A DNA stretch of 11,913 nt from JAKEGK01 sp036507695. GTDB taxonomy: Bacteria > Pseudomonadota > Gammaproteobacteria > SZUA-152. Within the stretch, counting starts at the first letter, position 1. Every line of letters begins with the position of its first letter. The notes beneath the pieces were generated by a model. That model saw only the letters and a program-made list of their open reading frames with translations. It was not told the origin of the DNA and ran no database searches. The DNA is taken from NCBI GenBank assembly GCA_036507695.1, contig DATCIR010000363.1, forward strand, positions 1-11,913, given 5' to 3'. Of the stretch, positions 1-6,266 are shown piece by piece. The translations under genes were made by a program, and so were the position numbers.

Positions 1-158
1 TGTCGCGAACCAGAAATATCGAAACATAAAACGGCAGCTTTTTCCGCATGGCCGCGTTGCTCGTCGTTGCCATAGTCCCCGCTATGACGCCTCCTCGCGC
101 CTTGCCCTGCGAAAAAATCCCTCCGTTTTATTTTGTTCCCCCTCTCTGGTTAGCGACA
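1..158. repeat. Large imperfect palindromic intergenic repeat, left end possibly cut by the window
   Basis: The outer ends pair as TGTCGCGAACCAG (1-13) with CTGGTTAGCGACA (146-158), 12 of 13 positions. Further in, ATAAAACGG (26-34) matches CCGTTTTAT (123-131), and CTTTTTCCGCA pairs with TGCGAAAAAA. The centre holds CATAG (71-75) and CTATG (82-86) around TCCCCG. All arms share one centre near base 79, so this is one element, not several hairpins. No ORF or transposase lies inside it. It begins 30 bases past the stop of the minus-strand gene at 188-340, so the transcribed hairpin could protect or end that mRNA. From memory, similar GC-rich intergenic palindromes are dispersed in many gammaproteobacterial genomes; copy number cannot be checked here. 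Confidence 0.7.
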
Positions 159-187
159 CTAGCGCTGTTTGCCGGGTGGCGAAATAA

Positions 188-340
188 TTAACGGCGCTGG
201 GGGCGGTTATGACGGTAAGTATCGCGCTCTATCCTGACCGGAATTATTTTGGGGCCGGATCGATGCAGAGCACTGACGGCGCCAATAATTCCACCGATGA
301 CGAAAGCCAGAACCACCGCTTCGAACAACATGCTAATCAT
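188..340 (-). CDS. Small single-pass membrane protein, 50 residues, unknown function
   Basis: I do not recognise this gene. The minus strand reads ATG at 340 to TAA at 188, giving 50 residues. An AAGGAGA ribosome binding site (348-354) sits 7 bases before the ATG, the best Shine-Dalgarno sequence in the window. The N-terminus (MISMLFEAVVLAFVIGGIIG) is a continuous hydrophobic run to about residue 25, with glycines typical of a transmembrane helix. The remainder is polar and basic (residues 26-50, ending NRPQRR), so an N-out, C-in orientation is expected from the positive-inside rule. No partner gene is adjacent on this strand; the upstream DNA to 711 is non-coding and the next plus-strand operon is divergent. 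The match of strong ribosome binding site, helix and basic tail makes a real gene likely, though it is short. Confidence 0.6.
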   Translation of the reverse strand: MISMLFEAVVLAFVIGGIIGAVSALHRSGPKIIPVRIERDTYRHNRPQRR

Positions 341-354
341 TGACGTGTCTCCTT

Positions 355-711
355 AATCAAGGTTGGTGATGAACTCATACGGGAATCGCTAATCACCCCG
401 TCCCTTTTTCCTCGTTACTGGCAGTCTTATAAGCGGGTTTTATCAATCGGCCAGGTACGCTGAGCGTTTTCCGGTACCGCACGGTAACCAGGTCATCCCG
501 CAGGCCAGGACGGACAAAATTGTCAGTTTGACTACTTCACACGCCGGCCCTGGCCATTCAAGTTTGCGTAAAAACTGACGAAAATGAACCTAGCGGGAAG
601 TGTTTTCAGCGTCTTGCCATGGCTTGCTGTGACTTAACCATGACTTTTCCATGGCTTACCATAACTTATCATGAAGCAAATACCAGGCCCGCGGTTTCTT
701 GAGCCAGGGGG
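355..711. other. Divergent intergenic region between the small membrane gene and the three-REC operon
   Basis: No gene is visible in this stretch. It must hold the minus-strand promoter of the 188-340 gene and the plus-strand promoter of the operon starting at 712, but I find no convincing -35/-10 pair for either. It does contain a short inverted repeat, GACAA-AA-TTGTC (513-524), that could bind a dimeric regulator, and the tandem CCATGRCTTA-like array at 617-678, listed separately. Confidence 0.5.
617..678. repeat. Degenerate 10-11 bp tandem repeat (consensus CCATGRCTTA) upstream of the three-REC operon
   Basis: Six successive units can be read: CCATGGCTTG (617), CTGTGACTTAA (627), CCATGACTTTT (638), CCATGGCTTA (649), CCATAACTTA (659) and a decayed TCATGAAGCA (669). 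The period of 10-11 bases is close to one helical turn, so every copy would face the same side of the DNA. The array ends 33 bases before the ATG of the first receiver gene. It could be a cluster of regulator half-sites or a slippage product; the sequence alone does not decide. Confidence 0.5.
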
Positions 712-1659
712 ATGCCGCAGAGCGGGGAAATGCGAAGCTTGAACGTGCCAAATGTTACCGACTCGAAACCTTGTGTGCTGCTGGTTGATGACGAGGTCTT
801 CAACCTTGAGATTCTCGAAGAGTTACTCGGCGACCAAGGTTATGACTGTGATACCGCGGCAAACGGCCGGCAGGCGGTAAAGTTACTCACCGCCAATCCC
901 GGCAAGTACCAGACGGTGCTACTGGACCGGATGATGCCCGAGATGGGTGGCATTGAAGTGATGTATTTTATGAAGCAGGATCCGCGCTTGCGCATGATTC
1001 CCGTGATTATGCAAACCGCGAAAGCGACCAAGGCGGATATTGAAGAAGGTCTGCGGGCCGGTATTCTTTATTACCTTACCAAACCGTTTGCCAAGGACGA
1101 TTTATTGGGAATTGTCGATACCGCGGTCCGTTATTTTTACGAACATCAGGACTTGTGCGGTCAGCTGAAGAGCAAACTTGAAGCCATCCAGGAGCGGGGG
1201 AGCTTGGAATTTCGTTTATTGCACGAAGCCCGCGATGCCGCCACCACACTGGCCACGCTGGCGGAGGATCCGAATAAGGTGGTGGTGGGCTTGTTCGAGT
1301 TGTTCGCCAATGCCGTAGAGCACGGCAACCTGGGGATAGGGTTTGATTTCAAGTCCGAATTGCAGAAAACCGGCAACTGGCTGACCGAAATCGAACGCCG
1401 TCAGCAATTACCGGAAAACCAGCACAAGACCGTCTCGGTTGATTACCGGATTCAGGATGGCACGGTTAGCTACACGGTGAAGGACCAGGGGAACGGGTTC
1501 AATTACCGCGAGTTTCTTAGCATCAATACCGCGCGCAGCCTTAACATGCACGGGCGTGGTATCGCGATTGCCAAGGTGCTGAGTTTCGATCAACTGTACT
1601 ATATTGATCCAGGCAATCAAGTCGTGGCCCAAACCAGCGCCGCAGCGTGGCAGCCGTAA
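712..1659 (+). CDS. Response regulator with C-terminal RsbW/SpoIIAB-like ATPase domain
   Basis: A soluble 315-residue signalling protein. Residues about 20-140 are a receiver domain: acidic pair D26-D27, phosphoacceptor D72 (LLDRMMPEMGG), T102 and the invariant K124 (LTKPF). After a helical linker, residues about 175-310 form a GHKL ATPase of the anti-sigma-factor type, with N-box E196, N200, E203, H204 (ELFANAVEHGN), G1 box D258-x-G-x-G (DQGNGF) and a short G2 (HGRGIA). There is no phosphoacceptor His domain, so it is not a histidine kinase; RsbW-type domains phosphorylate STAS proteins or hold sigma factors. The PP2C phosphatase often found between REC and this ATPase in related proteins is missing. 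The ATG at 712 has AGGGGG directly against it; an in-frame ATG at 730 preceded by GAGCGGGGA is an equally good start. It is the first gene of a three-gene cluster. Domain calls are firm; the target is unknown. Confidence 0.85.
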   Translation: MPQSGEMRSLNVPNVTDSKPCVLLVDDEVFNLEILEELLGDQGYDCDTAANGRQAVKLLTANPGKYQTVLLDRMMPEMGGIEVMYFMKQDPRLRMIPVIMQTAKATKADIEEGLRAGILYYLTKPFAKDDLLGIVDTAVRYFYEHQDLCGQLKSKLEAIQERGSLEFRLLHEARDAATTLATLAEDPNKVVVGLFELFANAVEHGNLGIGFDFKSELQKTGNWLTEIERRQQLPENQHKTVSVDYRIQDGTVSYTVKDQGNGFNYREFLSINTARSLNMHGRGIAIAKVLSFDQLYYIDPGNQVVAQTSAAAWQP

Positions 1660-2831
1660 TGAGCGAGCAACCCAATATCACCGTTCATGGACGTGCCGCC
1701 AAGATCATGGTGGTTGATGATGACGCCACATTGCGCAGCCTGATCCGGGTGCGCTTGAAAAAGTCCGGTTTCGAAGTGATAGAAGCCGGCGACGGCAGGG
1801 CGGCGGTGGAGTGTTTTTTGCAGGTATCGCCGGATATCGTGTTAATGGACGCCAATATGCCGGGCATGGATGGGTTTGAGGCTACCCGGGAACTGAAAAG
1901 CATTCCCGAGGGAAAAACCACGCCAATCCTGATGGTCAGCGGACTGGAAGACGACGAATCGGTGGACAAGGCGTTCGGCGCCGGCGCCACGGAATATATT
2001 ACCAAGCCGATATGCTGGCCGTTGCTGATTCATCGCCTGGAAAACATTTGCAGCGCATTGCAGGCGGAGGCCAACCTGCTGCAGGCAAAACACGCGGCGG
2101 ATGAAGCCAATCGCGCAAAAACCGAATTTCTTGCCAATATGTCCCATGAACTGCGTACGCCCATGCATGCCATATTGAGTTTTGCCGCCATGGGTACGGA
2201 AAAAACCGGCAAGGTGGCCGAGGAAAAATTAACGCGTTATTTTTCCCGTATCGAACAAAGCGGCAAGCGGCTGCTGCTTATGCTCAACGACCTGCTGGAT
2301 TTGTCCAAGCTGGAAGCGGGCAAAATGATTTTTCTCGTGGAACACAATGATCTGCTGCGGACCGCCGATCAGGTTATTGGCGAGCTGCACGCCCTGGCCA
2401 GGAAAAGCGGAATTACCGTGCGGGCTGAGCCCGGCAATGTGGTAACCAAGGCCTGGTTTGATGCGGATAGAATTTTGCAGGTGGTGACCAATTTGGTATC
2501 CAACGCCATAAAATTCTCACCGTCCAATAGCGTGGTGCGAATATTGTTTAGTGATGATTACTTGGCGCTGGAGAACGGCGAGCAGATTGAAGCGTTGCGG
2601 ATGACAGTGCGTGATGAGGGTATTGGCATACCGGAAAACGAGCTGGAATTGGTGTTTGAGAAGTTTGTGCAATCCAGTGAAACCAACACCGGTGCCGGTG
2701 GCACGGGACTGGGCCTGGCGATCTGCAAGCAGATTGTGGGGCATCACAAAGGGAAAATTTTCGCGGAAAATAATCAGGCAGCCGGAACCAGCTTTCACCT
2801 GATTTTACCGCGAGTCAATGTGGCCGGCTGA
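1659..2831 (+). CDS. REC-first hybrid histidine kinase, cytoplasmic
   Basis: A histidine kinase with an N-terminal receiver instead of a sensor. From the ATG at 1659 (390 residues), the receiver spans about 14-130, with D20-D21, phosphoacceptor D64 (LMDANMPGMDG), S94 and K116. A coiled-coil-like linker (133-155) leads to a HisKA H-box with H163 in SHELRTP. The HATPase domain has an N-box around N278-N282 (NLVSNAIKFSP), G1 at D319 (DEGIGIP), an F-box (FEKF) and a G2 loop (GTGLGLAI). No transmembrane helix or PAS/GAF sensor is present, so input probably comes through the receiver or partner proteins. The upstream stop and this ATG overlap in TAATG, indicating translational coupling; a GTG at 1647 would add four residues but lacks an obvious advantage. 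It is the only protein in the cluster with a phosphorylatable His, hence the likely phosphate source for its neighbours (inference). Confidence 0.9.
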   Translation: MSEQPNITVHGRAAKIMVVDDDATLRSLIRVRLKKSGFEVIEAGDGRAAVECFLQVSPDIVLMDANMPGMDGFEATRELKSIPEGKTTPILMVSGLEDDESVDKAFGAGATEYITKPICWPLLIHRLENICSALQAEANLLQAKHAADEANRAKTEFLANMSHELRTPMHAILSFAAMGTEKTGKVAEEKLTRYFSRIEQSGKRLLLMLNDLLDLSKLEAGKMIFLVEHNDLLRTADQVIGELHALARKSGITVRAEPGNVVTKAWFDADRILQVVTNLVSNAIKFSPSNSVVRILFSDDYLALENGEQIEALRMTVRDEGIGIPENELELVFEKFVQSSETNTGAGGTGLGLAICKQIVGHHKGKIFAENNQAAGTSFHLILPRVNVAG

Positions 2832-2858
2832 ATCGGCCGGAATTGAGGTTTAACTATT

Positions 2859-4040
2859 ATGAGTTTGGCGCATCAAGAAAAACCAGCCGAAGCCCGCCCG
2901 AAAATTCTGGTGGTTGACGATGAACCGTTTAACCTGGAAATCATGCAGGAAATCCTGGAAGAAGACTACGAGGTCGCTTACGCTAAATCCGGGGGGGAAT
3001 GCATGAACATGGTAATGGGCATAATGCCCGACGTGGTTCTGCTGGATGTCAATATGCCGGGCATGAGCGGCTACGAGGTTTGCCAGCAACTGAAAGAAAA
3101 CCCGAAAACGACCAATATTCCGGTTACCTTCGTATCAGCATTGGATACCCTGGCGGAGCGGTTGGCCGGTTACGAAGTGGGAGGGGATGATTACATTTGC
3201 AAGCCATTCGAAGCCAGCGAGTTGTTATCCAAAGTCAGTATCGCGGTCAAATACAAAAAGGAACGTGAGAGTCTCATGGCTGACGCCGAGCAGGCGGTGA
3301 ATAAAGCCATGTCAGCAATGAAAAACACCGGTGATGTGGATGTAATACTGGAATTTATGCGCTCCTCCTTGAATTGCGATTCCGCGGAAATGCTGGCGGA
3401 TCTGGCTTTGTACACCATTAGTTCCATGGGCCTGCGCAGCAGTGTGCAGATTCGCATTGCGGATGAAATGGTGCACAAAAGCAGCGATGGCGCGATTAAC
3501 CAGTTGGAACGGACGGTCGTTAAAAAAATCGCCAAGGAAGATCAGATTGTTGACCTGGGAGTGCGCACCGTATTTAATTTTGATCATGTGTCTGTCCTGA
3601 TCAAGAACATGCCCTTGGATAATCCGGCGAAATATGGTTCGATTAAAACCAGCATTGCCCTGTTAACGGAGGCGATGGAAATCCGCATACTGGCCTTGTC
3701 GCAACCCCGTCCTCAACCGGTTGCCGCGAAGTCTTCGCTGGCCGTCAGCAGGGAAAAAATCGAACTGATTGCTCAGCGGGTGATTCGTTTACTGGATGAA
3801 ATAAATAAGTCGGCTGTAAACCTCGCGCCGCATTACATCAAGATCTTATCGGACCTGTCCTACAAACTGGAAGGCTGCTTTTCCGAGTTGACGCTGACAG
3901 AAGCGCAGGAACAGCGGATGATGCAACTGGTGGATAATGCAATCCACGAAGGACACCGGATTCAGGCCACCAATGATGATTTGAGCAAGCAACTGACCGA
4001 TCTGGTGTCTGACATGCGTCAGCTGGCCAAGGCGGGTTAA
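2859..4040 (+). CDS. Response regulator with unrecognised C-terminal output region
   Basis: Residues about 14-130 of this 393-residue protein are a complete receiver: D20-D21, phosphoacceptor D63 (LLDVNMPGMSG), S93 and K115 (CKPF). Its opening VDDEPFNLEI closely resembles VDDEVFNLEI of the first gene in the cluster. I find no helix-turn-helix, GGDEF, EAL, HD-GYP, PP2C or kinase motifs in the remaining 260 residues. Residues about 165-290 alternate helices and strands in a way that could be a degenerate GAF-like fold (SVQIRIADE, then a HVSVLIKN strand), and residues about 310-393 are rich in long amphipathic helices, possibly a coiled-coil or helical-bundle interaction module. A GAGG ribosome binding site lies 9 bases before the ATG, 27 bases after the kinase stop. 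The function of the output is unknown; the GAF-like reading is a guess from pattern only. Confidence 0.85.
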   Translation: MSLAHQEKPAEARPKILVVDDEPFNLEIMQEILEEDYEVAYAKSGGECMNMVMGIMPDVVLLDVNMPGMSGYEVCQQLKENPKTTNIPVTFVSALDTLAERLAGYEVGGDDYICKPFEASELLSKVSIAVKYKKERESLMADAEQAVNKAMSAMKNTGDVDVILEFMRSSLNCDSAEMLADLALYTISSMGLRSSVQIRIADEMVHKSSDGAINQLERTVVKKIAKEDQIVDLGVRTVFNFDHVSVLIKNMPLDNPAKYGSIKTSIALLTEAMEIRILALSQPRPQPVAAKSSLAVSREKIELIAQRVIRLLDEINKSAVNLAPHYIKILSDLSYKLEGCFSELTLTEAQEQRMMQLVDNAIHEGHRIQATNDDLSKQLTDLVSDMRQLAKAG

Positions 4041-4071
4041 AACCTCGGGCCACGTTCGTTGGGTTCTTAGT

Positions 4072-4938
4072 TTATTTGTTTTCATTCCGCGACACCCTCG
4101 ACAAAGCCCAGTCCATTGCGCGATGGGGCAACAACCGTTTCAATAGTGCAAACAGGTAAGTGGGAAACGTGACATAGTAACGCGGTTTGGGCCGGGGACT
4201 TTCAATGGCATGCAATACTTTTTTCAGCACCGCTTCCGGCGGCAAGGTAAAGGGCGCCGCGGGACCGGCCTTGGTCAGGCGCTGTTCCAATCGCTGGTAG
4301 GTTTCACGATGCGCGCTGTTGTCCGGCTTAATATTTTTCTGATAATAAGCAAACGCATTGTGCCGGAAGCGGCTGACGATGGGGCCCGGCTCGATTAATA
4401 CGACGTGAATGTTGGTTCCGCGCAATTCCAGCCGCAAGGTGTCACTGAGTCCCTCCAATGCAAATTTACTGACATTATAGGCGCCCCGGTAAGGCAGGGC
4501 GATGAAACCGAGAATAGAACTGTTTTGTATGATGCGCCCGAAACCTTGCTGGCGCATCACCGGAATCACCAGGTTGGTCAGCTCCAGGGTGCCCAGCAGG
4601 TTGGTTTCCAGTTGGGCGCGCATGACGTCGCGGCGCAGGTCTTCCACGGCGCCCGGTTGGCCGTAGGCGCCGTTATTGAATAACACATCAATGCGGCCCT
4701 CTGTTTCGATCAGTATACGTGATACGCAATTTTTAATGCTTTGGCTGTCGTCGAGGTCCAGCAATAATGCATGCAGACCTTGTTGCCGCAGTGCCTCCAC
4801 ATCGCGTTGTTTGCGGGCGGTGGCAAAAACCCGGTAACCGCGAGTATGCAATCCCATGGCCACACAGTGACCGATTCCGCTGGAACAGCCCGTGATCAAA
4901 ACAGTTTTGGGTGGTTTGCTATGATAATTGTTTGGCAT
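4072..4938 (-). CDS. Short-chain dehydrogenase/reductase (SDR family, classical)
   Basis: A cytoplasmic NAD(P)-dependent oxidoreductase of the Rossmann-fold classical SDR family; substrate unknown. From the ATG at 4938 (288 residues) the cofactor motif TGCSSGIG starts at residue 16. The structural NNG motif (variant of NAG) is near residue 88, and a conserved Asn lies at 113. The catalytic set is S141 (NSSILG), Y154 and K158 (YNVSK). An Arg at the end of the second strand (ATARK, residue 42) favours NADP(H). A PGP motif follows the catalytic region. A GTG start at 4959 would add seven residues; neither start has a clear ribosome binding site, and I prefer ATG because classical SDRs have their glycine motif near residue 10-20. 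The gene converges on the three-REC operon with a 31-base gap and diverges from amgK across the palindromic repeat region, which may control it. Confidence 0.88.
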   Translation of the reverse strand: MPNNYHSKPPKTVLITGCSSGIGHCVAMGLHTRGYRVFATARKQRDVEALRQQGLHALLLDLDDSQSIKNCVSRILIETEGRIDVLFNNGAYGQPGAVEDLRRDVMRAQLETNLLGTLELTNLVIPVMRQQGFGRIIQNSSILGFIALPYRGAYNVSKFALEGLSDTLRLELRGTNIHVVLIEPGPIVSRFRHNAFAYYQKNIKPDNSAHRETYQRLEQRLTKAGPAAPFTLPPEAVLKKVLHAIESPRPKPRYYVTFPTYLFALLKRLLPHRAMDWALSRVSRNENK

Positions 4939-5012
4939 TGCGTTGAATTTTGCAGGCACGGGATGTTCAAATTACACTCGAGTTTTCCGGATAAGCTCTA
5001 TGGGAAACAATT

Positions 5013-5043
5013 TTGCAGTTTTGGCACAAAACGTTCATATAAT
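5013..5043 (+). promoter_or_regulatory. Possible sigma-70 promoter pointing toward amgK, overlapping the operator array
   Basis: A perfect -10 hexamer TATAAT lies at 5038-5043. The best -35 is TTGCAG (5013-5018) with a long 19-base spacer; TTGGCA (5021-5026) is too close. The -10 overlaps the first copy of the 15-bp palindrome's extended arm (5041-5061), and a different palindrome falls in the spacer, so binding there would be expected to block polymerase. If used, the amgK leader would be about 180 bases long. Confidence 0.3.
5018..5032. promoter_or_regulatory. 15-bp inverted repeat GTTTTG-GCA-CAAAAC
   Basis: A perfect palindrome with 6-base arms and a 3-base centre, the same 6-3-6 architecture as the repeated GCAACT-GAA-AGTTGC sites starting 26 bases further right, but with a different arm sequence. 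It sits inside the spacer of the candidate promoter at 5013-5043. A dimeric repressor site is plausible; no regulator gene is adjacent to suggest which. Confidence 0.35.
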
Positions 5044-5163
5044 GCAACTGAAAGTTGCATTAGTGAAGAAGAAGCAACTGAAAGTTGCAATAATAAAGAA
5101 GAAGCAACTGAAAGTTGCATTAGTGAAAAAGAGGCAATTGCAAGTTACAGTGCAAAAGATACG
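5041..5163. repeat. 30-bp tandem repeat carrying GCAACT-GAA-AGTTGC palindromes (operator-like array)
   Basis: Three good units start at 5044, 5074 and 5104, and a decayed fourth at 5134, all exactly 30 bases apart. The first 15 bases of units 1-3 are identical and form a perfect palindrome (6-base arms around GAA); the second 15 bases, rich in GAAGAA, vary. In unit 1 the palindrome extends to 9-base arms, AATGCAACT and AGTTGCATT. Invariant palindrome with variable linker is what a row of binding sites for a dimeric protein looks like, and 30 bases is close to three helical turns. It lies between the divergent SDR and amgK genes and could regulate either. There is no unique spacer between units, so it is not CRISPR. 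Unit 4 (GCAATTGCAAGTTAC) has lost perfect symmetry. Confidence 0.75.
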
Positions 5164-5176
5164 TCTTAAGAATTAG
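5042..5176 (+). CDS. Possible lysine-rich repeat peptide, 44 residues (doubtful)
   Basis: The 30-bp repeat is also open in one frame from the ATG at 5042 to the TAG at 5176, encoding tandem decapeptides of the form QLKVALVKKK, QLKVAIIKKK, QLKVALVKKR and a divergent last unit. Between units the changes in this frame are conservative (L/I, V/I, K/R or silent), whereas the other open frame (ATESCISEEE-like) changes I to N and E to K. That favours this frame if either is translated. Against it, no ribosome binding site precedes the ATG, the invariant half of each repeat is a DNA palindrome, and the start lies at the -10 of the candidate promoter. An in-frame ATG at 5000 would lengthen it to 58 residues. 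I regard a regulatory array as the likelier explanation. Confidence 0.15.
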   Translation: MQLKVALVKKKQLKVAIIKKKQLKVALVKKRQLQVTVQKIRLKN

Positions 5177-5232
5177 TGATTACGGTAGTCTAACATTCCC
5201 CACTTTTATGAATTTCTGGATTTAGCCGTGCT

Positions 5233-6258
5233 ATGCCGCAACGCCTGACCCAAATCAACGACTGGTTACAAAATCAATTAAGCCTGCCGGCTTACACGCT
5301 TGCACCGGCCTCCAGCGACGCCAGTTTTCGGCGCTATTTTCGCATCACGGCAAAAAACGCTGCATTCAGCGACTATCAGGCGAAAACGCTGATTGTGATG
5401 GATGCGCCCCCCTTCAAGGAAGACACGCGGCCTTATATCCGCATCGCAAAATTAATGGCGGGATTGGGTTTGAACGTGCCGCTGGTGCTGGCGGAAAACG
5501 CCGAACTGGGTTTCCTGTTGCTGTCGGATTTGGGCGCCACCCAGTATTTAGCCGTACTCAATACCGGCAATGCTGAACCGTTATATAACGATGCGATGGC
5601 GGCGCTGCTGAAACTGCAATTGCATACGCCCCGCGCACACGATGCCTTGCCCGCTTATGACCGCGCATTGTTGCAACGCGAACTGGAGATTTTCCGTGAA
5701 TGGTACCTGCAGAAGCACTTAGGTCTGCGCCTGTCGGAGCAACAGCAAAATATTATCGACGATGCCTTTGCGTTATTGATTGACACGGCATTGGAACAGC
5801 CGGTGGTGTGTGTGCATCGCGATTATCATTCTCGTAACCTGATGCGTACCGATCGCAACAATCCGGGCGTTCTCGACTTCCAGGACGCGGTTATCGGTCC
5901 GGTTACCTACGATCTGGTATCCCTGTTAAAGGACTGTTACATTGCCTGGCCGCGTGAGCAGGTGAAATCCTGGGCCTTACGCCATAAAGTGAACCTGGAA
6001 AAAGCCGGCATCATCAGGGCGATCGATGACCAGCGGTTTTTACGCTGGTTTGATCTAATGGGCGCCCAGCGCCACCTGAAGGCGAGCGGCATATTCGCCC
6101 GCCTGGATCAGCGCGACAATAAGCCGGATTACCTGAAGGATATTCCAAGAACCCTGTCCTATGTGATCGACGTCAGCGCGCGTTATGATGAATTACAGCC
6201 ATTGAATCAATTTTTAATTTCCATTGTGCCCTCGTTGGCAACACAACCGCTACGATAG
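5233..6258 (+). CDS. amgK: N-acetylmuramate/N-acetylglucosamine kinase AmgK
   Basis: AmgK phosphorylates the anomeric hydroxyl of recycled MurNAc (and GlcNAc) in the cytoplasm, giving MurNAc-1-phosphate, the first step of the bypass that rebuilds UDP-MurNAc without MurA. The 341-residue protein belongs to the aminoglycoside-phosphotransferase fold. The N-terminal PASSDASFRRYFR stretch (25-37) is diagnostic for this group. The Brenner catalytic motif is H195-R-D197-Y-H-S-R-N202, and the metal-binding motif is D215-F-Q-D218, followed by GPVTYDL. The C-terminal MGAQRHLKASGIFAR segment also fits AmgK. Similarity to the Pseudomonas putida enzyme is my recollection, not a search. murU follows after 8 bases, the usual partner, which makes the assignment firm. 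The ATG at 5233 has no strong ribosome binding site. The upstream region holds the palindromic repeat array. Confidence 0.93.
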   Translation: MPQRLTQINDWLQNQLSLPAYTLAPASSDASFRRYFRITAKNAAFSDYQAKTLIVMDAPPFKEDTRPYIRIAKLMAGLGLNVPLVLAENAELGFLLLSDLGATQYLAVLNTGNAEPLYNDAMAALLKLQLHTPRAHDALPAYDRALLQRELEIFREWYLQKHLGLRLSEQQQNIIDDAFALLIDTALEQPVVCVHRDYHSRNLMRTDRNNPGVLDFQDAVIGPVTYDLVSLLKDCYIAWPREQVKSWALRHKVNLEKAGIIRAIDDQRFLRWFDLMGAQRHLKASGIFARLDQRDNKPDYLKDIPRTLSYVIDVSARYDELQPLNQFLISIVPSLATQPLR

Positions 6259-6266
6259 CCGAAAAT

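Noticed and set aside
1..158. Insertion sequence end
   Set aside because: No transposase fragment or target duplication can be seen; the symmetry is accounted for by one palindromic repeat.
4041..4071. Possible bidirectional terminator between the convergent REC and SDR genes
   Set aside because: Only AACC and GGTT arms of four bases pair across the gap; there is no stable stem followed by a T-run.
5044..5163. CRISPR-like array from the regular 30-bp spacing
   Set aside because: The units are contiguous with near-identical linkers instead of unique spacers, only three to four copies exist, and no cas genes are present.
4771..5169. Plus-strand ORF of 132 codons across the SDR 5' end and the repeats
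   Set aside because: Most of it is antisense to the well-supported SDR gene, and its frame shows radical residue changes between the repeat units.
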